This document shows, piece by piece, positions 10,203-17,624 of a stretch of 64,000 nucleotides of DNA. The stretch is taken from the NCBI GenBank assembly GCA_003013855.2, contig PVNU02000853.1:1550001-1614000 (forward strand), read 5' to 3'. The translations under genes and the position numbers were made by a program. This DNA is from Liriodendron chinense. Taxonomy: Eukaryota; Streptophyta; Magnoliopsida; Magnoliales; Magnoliaceae. The notes under the pieces are model-generated. The model was not told the DNA's origin. It did not search any database and saw only the letters and a program-made list of their open reading frames with translations. Every line of letters begins with the position of its first letter. The stretch's first letter is position 1.

Positions 10203-11697
10203 ATGGCGGATGGTACCAGAGGTCACCGAGTAATTGACGAAGATGATCCCGCCTTCATCGTCCGCCGAGGGGACCACATGTGTTCCTTAGCTATGGAGCA
10301 TCAACCTCTTCCCACTATCAAGGGTCGAGGTACCAGGGATCGCTGGGATGACTGGATGAAGGATCCACAGCCCTTGCTTGAACGAGTACTGGATGGTACT
10401 CCTTTTGCTGGCCTCCTCACCCTACGTTTCCACAATAATGATGCCAACCGCATGATGCTCGCGGCCCTTTGCGAGCGGTGGTGGGATGAGACCCACACCT
10501 TTCAGCTCCCTTGTGGAGAATGGGGGATAACCCCCTTGGACATTTATATGCAGATAGGCTTCCCGTTTCATGGGACAATTGTTCCTCAAGTTAGCTCCCT
10601 AGCTCCTCTCACTTCCACCGACTGGCTACGGCTTGTTGGTGATGTCCCACCCAAGGGTGAATTCCAAGGCCATCAAGTGAAGATGCGATGGTTCTACAAC
10701 AGTTTTGCTTCTGTCATCCCTACCACCGAGCGAGAGGCCCTCCACAAAGCACGGGCCATGATTACTTATGCTTTTGGATCCTTTCTTTTCTGCCATGCGA
10801 ATGAGAGAGTTGACCCTAAATTTCTTCGTTTAGTCGAGGATCTTCATCACCCCTATAACTGGAATGGGGCTATCTTGACCCGTATCTTTCAGGGTCTGGA
10901 CAAGACCTGTCTGCATAGCCGGTCCTTCACAGGTTTCTGGCCTGTTGTTGAGGTATTTCTTCTTTCCCCTTCCTTGAAGGGCTTTCGCCTTCTTTCCCTC
11001 TCTGATCATTAGATGTGCTTTTGTCCAGACTTGCTTTTATGACCATTTTCCCCATCTCGCGCTGAGGATGAGGGCTGATGTTGAGCCCTCTCAGTATCGC
11101 CACATGTACTGGCACCAACAAAACCGTCAGCGGAACTCCCGAGTTCCTGGGGACAATTGGCGTGCTGACATAGAAGGGCTGACTGTCGAGGACGTTAGTA
11201 TCTTGCTTTCCCTACCCCTCGTGCTGTATTGTAACTGATCGTGGTAACCTCATCTGCTGCAGCTCGCTCGGATGCCATATGCCAGTTTCCCTCACTATTA
11301 TACCCCTCAGCGTGTGGAGGCATACGATGCTTCATGTCTCCGTATCATGCTTTCCGACGCTGAATCTTTTCAGTGGTACCTGGGGGAGAGGTTGCTTCGG
11401 CAAGTCACTGGGGTGGCTCGGGTCCCTTGTTCTGCACCTCCTCCAGCTGCTCGGATGCCAGTTGATGAGAGAGTTGAGGCTCTTGTGGGCCAGCCTGGAT
11501 TTCGTTTCACGATCCCGGATCGTGATTATGATGAGTGGTATTTACTGTTCGGCCAGGGGCCTCTGCTTCCTTCGCTTTATGTTCCGGGTGGGCGTCGCAG
11601 GTATGCTGGAGGTTCGGTGACTGCTCCTTTGATGGATCTTTATCGTCGGGAGCGGGACACGAGGAGGGACGATGATGATTATGTTGGCGACTTGTAG
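10203..11697 (+). CDS. Plant mobile domain (PMD) protein, three exons, antisense inside the Tat element
   Basis: Exons 10203-10952, 11029-11193 and 11263-11697 join in phase 0 with canonical introns (GT at 10953, AG at 11028; GT at 11194, AG at 11262) to give 449 residues. Residues about 80-130 (ALCERWWDETHTFQLPCGE then TPLDIYMQIGFPFHG) match the core of the aminotransferase-like plant mobile domain of MAIN/MAIL1 proteins. Residues about 195-275 (AFGSFLFCHANERVDPKFL, later FYDHFPHLAL) continue it across the first intron. MAIN/MAIL1 act in heterochromatin silencing, and PMDs are also carried by Gypsy and Mutator-like elements. No signal peptide or membrane span is seen. The frame is fully open although gag-pol of the same element has five stops. 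It runs opposite to gag-pol and is followed by PMD gene 2 in the same direction. A function for the transposon (for example countering silencing) is inference. Confidence 0.8.
11029..11193 (+). CDS. Exon 2 of PMD gene 1
   Basis: 165 bases, 55 codons, phase 0 on both sides. It encodes the FYDHFPHLAL stretch that closes the mobile domain in relatives. It is preceded by TTTTGTCCAG and followed by GTTAGTATC, both acceptable plant splice sites. Reading exon 1 straight through reaches a stop at 11010-11012, so splicing is needed. Confidence 0.7.
11263..11697 (+). CDS. Exon 3 of PMD gene 1
   Basis: 145 codons including the stop TAG. It starts after CTGCTGCAG, continues the frame from exon 2 and contains YYTPQRVEAYDASC, followed by a proline-rich linker and an Arg/Asp-rich tail (about the last 25 residues) ending in DDDDYVGDL. 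Its C-terminal part has no recognised domain. Confidence 0.7.
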   Translation, partial: LARMPYASFPHYYTPQRVEAYDASCLRIMLSDAESFQWYLGERLLRQVTGVARVPCSAPPPAARMPVDERVEALVGQPGFRFTIPDRDYDEWYLLFGQGPLLPSLYVPGGRRRYAGGSVTAPLMDLYRRERDTRRDDDDYVGDL

Positions 11698-11859
11698 CCT
11701 GCTTGGGTGCTCTGCTTTGTATGGCCTTGTACTTTTGCTTTTATCTTCTTTTGTATCAAGCTCTTTTTGAACGAATTTACAGTCTTTGACTTGTCTCAAA
11801 TTCTTTGATGATGTCTGGACGCTTTGACTTTTGACTTGTTCCTTCATGATTTGAGACTT

Positions 11860-12325
11860 CTTAGCTGCATGGATGATGACTTGAACGGTCCAGATTGCTT
11901 GTTTAGGCCTTGTGGGCCCACTTGATGATTAGATCTTGGATTCTGGCACTTCTTTTGATGATCGAACCTTTAATCTTGCTGCTCCATGACTTGAGTAAGC
12001 TTTCCAACGGTTTGGATCCTGATGATCTAGTCCTTGAATGGTTCAGATTGATAGATTCGGCCCTGTGGGCCCACTTGAGACCTTAGCTTTACTTTGGGGC
12101 ACCTCTTTTGATGATTTGTGAGACTAAGAAGGCTTCTCATGGTGTGGATGATGACTTAAACATCTCAGATCACTTGACTTGGCTTTGTGGGCCCACTTGA
12201 TGGTTAGATCTTGGATTCTGGCCCTTCTTTTGATGATCAGCCCTTCGATCTTGTTATTTGATGGCTCATGTAGGTCCTTCAATGGTTTAGATCATGATGA
12301 TCTGGTCTTTGAACGGCTTGGATTG
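11860..12325. repeat. Tandem duplication, period about 276 bp, between the two PMD genes
   Basis: Landmarks TGGATGATGACTT, TGTGGGCCCACTTGATG and TTAGATCTTGGATTCTGG at about 11869-11940 recur at about 12145-12215 in the same order. The second unit is incomplete. Non-coding. Confidence 0.75.
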
Positions 12326-12411
12326 CTTGTGGCCTCCACTTGACCACCTTTCCTTCTCTTTGACTTGATTAGCCATGCTCTGGCTGCATTGCTTTGTGAT
12401 TGGACTGGTGG

Positions 12412-12420
12412 GGCACCTTT
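12412..12420 (+). promoter_or_regulatory. Candidate TATA box of PMD gene 2
   Basis: CCTTTTATATGATC places a TATA-like site about 90 bases before the first in-frame ATG at 12500. GGGCGGCCC (about 12471) and a second GGCCGCCC (about 12585) follow, echoing the U3 hairpin of the element. Weak on its own. Confidence 0.3.
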
Positions 12421-12499
12421 TATATGATCTTGATCAGCTTTAGTCGAAATCTGGAGTGGACCGGAGCCTTGGGCGGCCCATGGAGCGCCATCTGCTGAC

Positions 12500-15317
12500 G
12501 TGGACTTCAGCCTCACCTACCAAGAATCTTGGAGCCAATCCCGTGGAGAGAGGAAATCTGCGTCCGTACGGGTGGCCCAGGGCAGGCCGCCCAAGGCTCG
12601 CCTCTTGAGAGGCCTAGGCTGGCTCTGGTTCGGACACTCTCCTCTGTCCACTGTCCCTGTCTCCTCATTCCCTGCGCGTCCGGGTTCGATTGCAGCCATG
12701 AATATTCCTTTTGTCCCTTCTTTCCTTCTCTTTTTGTCTTTTTCTTTATTGATCCTCTCTTGGGCAGCCATTGATGATGGCTTGGGGGCCATTGTGGGAG
12801 AGATTGGTGGGTCCCATGTTGCAGCAATTGATGAAGGCTTTAAAGATGGTGAGGTGCCTTTGATTGATGGTGGGGATGGAGCATTGAATAGGGGTATTGA
12901 TGATGAATTAGGGGTGGTTGTTAGGAGAGCTTTGAATGGCTCTATTAATGGTGGAATGGCTGTAATTCCAGATTTGGGTAGGCCTTTGATTGTGGGAGAA
13001 ATGGATGGTATGGATAGGATGATAAGATGGGACATGGGTGAAGCTATGCATCCCTTGAGTGTGGGCCCCATGGATGATGTGATGGATGGTGATGATGGGA
13101 CCATGAGGGACATAGATGGGCTGATCTCATGCTTGGATGGGATAGATGGTTTAGATGGTATTTTTTACGGTTTGGATGCTCTTGATGAGGGCCAGGATGT
13201 GCGGTATACTTCTTTGGGTGGACTTGATGTGATCATTGATGATGTTCCCCTGATGATGGACGGTGTGGATGGCTCGATGATCCCTTTGATCGGCCAGGAT
13301 GATGACTGGATTCATGATTTCCTGTTGGAGGGGGCCGCAGGTCCAGATCTGACCGTTGATTCTTCGATCGGGGCTGCTGGGACCCTTTTTGATGGTTCAG
13401 ATGTATTCTTTGACGGTCAGATTAGCCAGGATGTCACGATGTGCGGTGTGATCTTCACTGATAGTCCTTTTGATGGGGAGCATTGTCCTTCCCTTGGTCA
13501 TCGGTCCTTTGCGCACTCTGTTCATGAGGTGGGCGAGTCTTCTCATGCGGCTGAGATTATGACAGTTTCAGACAACAATGCGACTATATCAGACATAGCC
13601 ATCACTGAGGGCAGGTCAGAGGCTGTCGAGTCTGCAGAGGTTCTAGCTTTTCCTTCTTCTTCGCCCGTTGACCTTCCGATCCTTGATGAGTCATTATTGA
13701 TTTCTGGGCCTTTTGTGCTGGAGGGGGTACCAGTGAGGACTTGTCAGCTGCTTCCTCGTTCTTCCTGCTCGCCACGACTGCTTGCTTGGCTTGACAGCTT
13801 GTCAGTTTATGAGATTCGAGATTTGGAGTCTTATGGCTTCGGCGGTCTGATCCATATGGCCAGAGTTGATATTGATTGGAGGATGCTTGGAGCTGCCTTG
13901 ATTGACTGGGTCCCTTCGTTGAACTTGTTTGCGTTCAACGATATGGAGATGGGACCTTCTTTGGAGGAGCTTGCTCGATTGACAGGCCTACCCTGGGATT
14001 ATGCTCAATATTTTTTGCCGAAGACGTCGCCGAAGACTGCTACACCGCAGAACTGGTTCGGGATCCCTTATCTTGTTCGGCCTGCAGCTGGTGGCCAGGA
14101 TGCTGTAGTGTTCTCTTTGGACCTACTGTATGATCTTTTTTCGGGTCTTCAGAGTACGGCCAGCTCTACCTTTGCTCGGAACGCACTGATGTTTTGCTTG
14201 ACTGCTGAGGTGCTGTTCTCGGGATGGCGCAGATCCCAGACTCCTTTGCTTTTTGAGGTGATGAGCCAAGCTATCCGTCGGCAGGGGATCATTTCTCTCA
14301 TCTTGGCCGAGTTATTCGATGGGCTGACCGACTGCGCCTTGGGCCGCACTCGTGTCCTTCGCGGCTGCTGTGCATTTCTTCAGGTATTTCTCCTACACCT
14401 TTTTTTCCTTCTTGCTTTGTTGGGGATTGCTTTGCTTTAGCTGAACTTCTTTTCCTCTCTGTGATCAGGTCTGGCTATGGGAGCGTCTTTCTTTGACTAT
14501 TCCTGTATCATTTCATGACACCCGTCGCCCAGACCTTATGCGGTACATTATGGAGTTTCTTTCGCATACAGCTAGGATGAGCGAGCCCTTGTATCGCAGG
14601 ATGTTTGCTGAACTTCGTGACTGGAACGTTCGTTGGGAGTCATCTTGGCTTTCACTTTCTCCAGTGCTTTGTGATGCACACCGCCATCCTCTGATGTTGG
14701 TAGGCTTTCGATCCTACTTTTCTTACCATCCCATTCGGTTCCTGCGGCAGTTTAGATATGAGCAGGATGTTCCTCTTTTTGCTTTCACGGGTATCGGGCG
14801 TCAAGCACTTCCCTCTTGGTCCTCTGACTTCAGGACCCGGATTGATTGTTCTTGGGCGAGTCACTTGACTGCTGATTTGCTGGGTTTTGAGCTGCGGACT
14901 TTTCCGATGGCGACCGCCCCGTACCAGTACTGGGTTGCTGAGCAGTCGTTGTATCGATGTATCCCTTGTTGGCACCAGACTGTTGACGAGGATGAGCAGG
15001 ATATCCTTGGAGATGCTGGCTCTTCATCTGGTTCATATGAACCCTTTGAGGAGCGCCCATTTATTGATCCTGGCTTCCTTTTGGCCACTCATGGCCATCT
15101 GCTGTCTGAGATCTCTGCACTTCGGTATCATTGTGAGATGATGTCGAGGAGATTGGCTGCCGATCAGAGGTTGTCTGATGAGGAGACAGCGATCCGTACC
15201 CTTGAGCGCGATGAGGCGTATTACCTACGTATGGAGGTGAGCAGGTTGAGAGCGAGGTTACTTCATTATGAGTCAGAGGACTCACCTGATGTGGCCGGGG
15301 AGGAGGGTAGAGATTGA
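12500..15317 (+). CDS. Second PMD-like protein, Asp/Gly-rich N-terminus and C-terminal coiled coil, antisense inside the Tat element
   Basis: Exons 12500-14383 and 14469-15317 (GT at 14384, AG at 14467-14468) join in phase 0 to give 910 residues. Residues about 60-350 are acidic and Asp/Gly-rich with repeated IDG, MDG and LDG words and no known fold. Residues about 410-640 (LLAWLDSLSVYEIRDL, ELARLTGLPWDYAQYF) resemble the plant mobile domain of transposon-borne PMD proteins, continuing after the intron with VWLWERLSLTIP. The last 90 or so residues (ISALRYHCEMMSRRL, ERDEAYYLRMEVSRLRARL) look like a coiled coil. An in-frame ATG at 12698 would begin with a signal-peptide-like hydrophobic run, but the same bases form a pyrimidine-rich acceptor ending in CAG at 12768, so the true 5' end is uncertain. 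The frame is otherwise fully open. Confidence 0.72.
14469..15317 (+). CDS. Exon 2 of PMD gene 2
   Basis: 283 codons with the stop TGA. It starts with VWLWERL, the block that follows the conserved intron of PMD proteins, then has FSYHPIRFLRQFRYEQDVP, typical of PMD proteins carried by transposons, and ends with a Glu/Arg-rich coiled coil. Reading exon 1 straight on stops at 14440 after a hydrophobic, clearly intronic translation. Confidence 0.7.
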   Translation, partial: VWLWERLSLTIPVSFHDTRRPDLMRYIMEFLSHTARMSEPLYRRMFAELRDWNVRWESSWLSLSPVLCDAHRHPLMLVGFRSYFSYHPIRFLRQFRYEQDVPLFAFTGIGRQALPSWSSDFRTRIDCSWASHLTADLLGFELRTFPMATAPYQYWVAEQSLYRCIPCWHQTVDEDEQDILGDAGSSSGSYEPFEERPFIDPGFLLATHGHLLSEISALRYHCEMMSRRLAADQRLSDEETAIRTLERDEAYYLRMEVSRLRARLLHYESEDSPDVAGEEGRD

Positions 15318-15768
15318 TTATGTTGGCCACCTGCACACTGATTTTTTGCGTATATGATTGATGATGATGCATTTTTTTTTTGTATTTTTTTGAAAAAGAT
15401 GATATGACATGTGTAAAAGAAATATGATACTTTTAATGAAAAAGAAAACTGTTTTGGGAATCTATTGTGCCATTAGTTGTCTTGTGAGTGTGTCTGGATT
15501 TTGTGTCGGGATATAGGAATCAGAACTGGGGCTCGGCCAATGATTTGACCGATGTCTCGAGATTTGACTTGCTTGATCCTTTGCTTCCCTAGAGATGTAG
15601 GCAATGGAAACTCTTGCTTCCTGAGATTGTCAGAGTTTGTAGAGTTCTTCGCTCCTGACTGTACTTCCTCTTGTTCTTGCACTTTCACTGCTTGAACCGA
15701 TCTGGACTGTCTGATTTCTTGGTACCTGCACTTTTATTTTTTCTTTTTTTCATTTGAGTCATTTTTGC
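15318..15768. other. 3' flank of PMD gene 2, no gene
   Basis: Contains a T-run (about 15371-15391) and AATGAAAAAGAAAA-type A-rich words near 15430 that could serve as a polyadenylation region of gene 2. No coding frame is supported. Confidence 0.4.
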
Positions 15769-15983
15769 CTGCAGTGCTCTTTTGAGTTTTCACCACAGCC
15801 GGCTTTTTCCCGTCATTTTTGCCCGTGGCGCCCTTTCGGGTTTTCACCACGTCCCGGGTGTTTGATCTTGCCTGCCCCTTGGCAGCTATGCTGTTTTTAC
15901 CCTTGGCGCCCTTTCAGGTTTTCACCAAGTCCGCTGTATGCCCACTGTTTTTACTCGGAGCGCCCTTTTGGGTTTTCACTCCG
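15769..15983 (-). repeat. Four copies of a structured RNA element (double hairpin with compensatory changes)
   Basis: Copies at 15769-15798, 15824-15851, 15902-15929 and 15956-15983. On the - strand (gag-pol sense) each reads outer stem, GTGAAAA, inner stem, A-rich tetraloop, inner stem, (G)CG, outer stem. Outer stems in three copies are CGTGG/CCACG, CTTGG/CCAAG and CGGAG/CTCCG; the fourth is CTGTGGT/ACTGCAG with G-T pairs. Inner stems are CCC/GGG, CCT/GGG, CCC/GGG and CTC/GAG around GAAA or AAAA. Both stems change sequence while keeping pairing. The block lies between the convergent ends of gag-pol and PMD gene 2, so it could sit in either 3' UTR. No known RNA family is recognised. Confidence 0.75.
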
Positions 15984-15994
15984 CCCTCTTTGTT

Positions 15995-16440
15995 TAGGCA
16001 CACATTTTTTCTCTTTTTTTTTTTCTTTCTGGATCTCTGGATAATTGCGGCGGCTAGAGGTCGGGAATCCGTCGTTGCCGGCCGATGGCAGTCTTTCAGC
16101 CCTTATCCTGAGTTACGATAATAGAGCTGTCGGTCTTTGCTAAAGACCCTTCTGAGGTGGATGGATGGATGGATGTGTTTCTTCTTGGACTGATTTTTTT
16201 CTCTTGGGTGCCTTGCTTTGGCTTCCCTTTTTCTTTCTCTTTTCTTCTCTTTTTTTTTTCTTTTATATTCTTTTTCTCTCCTTTTTTTTTGTCTTTTCCT
16301 TTTGAATTCCCCCCCTTTTTTTTTGTATTTTCCTCTTTTTGAATCCCCTTATTTGAAACACTTGTTGGTGGACGGAAACGATTTCTCAGAGGTCTTAGCT
16401 TCGACCTCTTGACTTCAGCTCTATTAAAGTAACTCTTGAT
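15995..16440 (-). other. Polypurine-rich stretch after integrase with a PPT-like run
   Basis: On the - strand this is a long A/G-rich region. Bases 16309-16324 read nine A then seven G, followed by AATTC, the classic shape of a retroelement polypurine tract but about 11.6 kb away from the 3' LTR. No protein is encoded; the + strand frames here are Phe/Leu/Ser low-complexity translations. Confidence 0.5.
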
Positions 16441-16454
16441 AAGGTCAGAATGAC

Positions 16455-16733
16455 TTACCCGTGAAAGATCTTCACGTTGTCGGCGTTGGTTGGCTCAGGA
16501 AGATCCACCCCTCTCATGCTGGTGAGTCTGAGGGCGCCTCCGGGAAGTACTTCTCTGACGATCAGTGGCCCGTCCCACGAGGGTTTGAACTTTCCTCTGG
16601 GGTCCGGAAGGTGCGACGGTAGAATCTTCTTCATAACCATGTCGCCTACCTTGAAACTTCTTTTTCGAACTCTCTTGTTGTAAGCCCGAGCGATCCTTTT
16701 TTTATAGCACTGTGAATGACTTAGTGCACGCAT
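16455..16733 (-). CDS. pol: Integrase C-terminal fragment (Tat)
   Basis: 92 residues after the last in-frame stop. Motifs YNKRVRKRSFKVGDMVM and GKFKPSWDGPLIV are the usual C-terminal part of Gypsy integrases, where the polyprotein binds DNA. It ends naturally at 16455 after an Asn/Lys-rich tail, matching the normal end of Tat pol. Confidence 0.8.
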   Translation of the reverse strand: MRALSHSQCYKKRIARAYNKRVRKRSFKVGDMVMKKILPSHLPDPRGKFKPSWDGPLIVREVLPGGALRLTSMRGVDLPEPTNADNVKIFHG

Positions 16734-16751
16734 GCGTTTTTCATCTACTAG

Positions 16752-17474
16752 CTACAACTGATCGAATCTGGCCCGTTGCCATTCTCCTTCTTCAATTCCG
16801 CTTTCTAATAACACCCGTAGTGATGGTATTTCCACTTCGACTGGTAGAACTGCTTCCATTCCATAAGGAAGCTCGAAAGGAGTAACGCCCGTAGCAGACC
16901 GTACAGACGTTCGATAGGCCCAAAGTGCATATGGGAGCATATCTGACCAATCTCGATAGGTCACGACCATCTTCTCAAGTATCCTGACGATTGTCTTGTT
17001 TGCGGCTTCTACCCCACCATTCATTTGGGGACGGTACGGGCTTGATCGATGACGTTGGATCTTGAATTTGCTGAGGAAGTCATCCATCTTCTTGTTGACG
17101 AACGGGGTCCCATTATCTGTGATGATAGCATTGGGGATTCCATACCAGCATATGATGTTGTTCTTCATAAATTTGATCACTTGAGATGCTGCAATCGTGG
17201 TGTAGGAGGCTGCCTCAACCCACTTGGTGAAGTAGTCGACTGCCACAAGTACGTACTCATGACCATTTGATGCTTTGGGACTGATTTTGCCGATGATGTC
17301 GAGTCCCCACATGGAGAAGGGCCAGGGGGTGGTCAGGTTGTATAACTCTGATGATGGGGCATGGATTTGATTTGCATGCTCCTGACACTTAAAGCATTTT
17401 CTGACGTGCTGGCAACAGTCTGTCTCCATGGTGAGCCAATAGTAGCCGAGTCGTAAAATCTTCTTTGCCATCAT
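16752..17474 (-). CDS. pol: Integrase catalytic core (Tat)
   Basis: 240 residues. Cys27 and Cys30 (CFKC) belong to the HHCC zinc finger, whose histidines lie partly before this fragment. The catalytic triad is visible: Asp59 in WGLDIIG, Asp120 in IITDNG, and Glu156 in GGVEAANK, with 35 residues between the last two (D,D-35-E). The core therefore looks intact although it is separated from the rest by stops at about 17506 and 16752. Confidence 0.88.
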   Translation of the reverse strand: MMAKKILRLGYYWLTMETDCCQHVRKCFKCQEHANQIHAPSSELYNLTTPWPFSMWGLDIIGKISPKASNGHEYVLVAVDYFTKWVEAASYTTIAASQVIKFMKNNIICWYGIPNAIITDNGTPFVNKKMDDFLSKFKIQRHRSSPYRPQMNGGVEAANKTIVRILEKMVVTYRDWSDMLPYALWAYRTSVRSATGVTPFELPYGMEAVLPVEVEIPSLRVLLESGIEEGEWQRARFDQL

Positions 17475-17624
17475 GTGCCCGTTCAGGTGTGGGCCACAGA
17501 TTCATTCGTGTATTTCTTTCATGATCTTTGCAGCTTCTGTTTCATCGACGCATCGAAGGAGGATGTGATTATAGGATCGCTTGTAAAGAACTTCGCCACT
17601 GATGGTGAACTGGCCGGCCAAACG

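Noticed and set aside
12513..13113. - strand frames opposite the Asp/Gly-rich part of PMD gene 2
   Set aside because: Mirror image of a biased + strand composition (GAT/GGT codons read as ATC/ACC). No independent evidence.
15754..16342. Overlapping + strand frames giving FSPRP-, FFFSF-rich proteins
   Set aside because: They translate the hairpin repeats and a polypyrimidine tract. Repetition explains the open frames.
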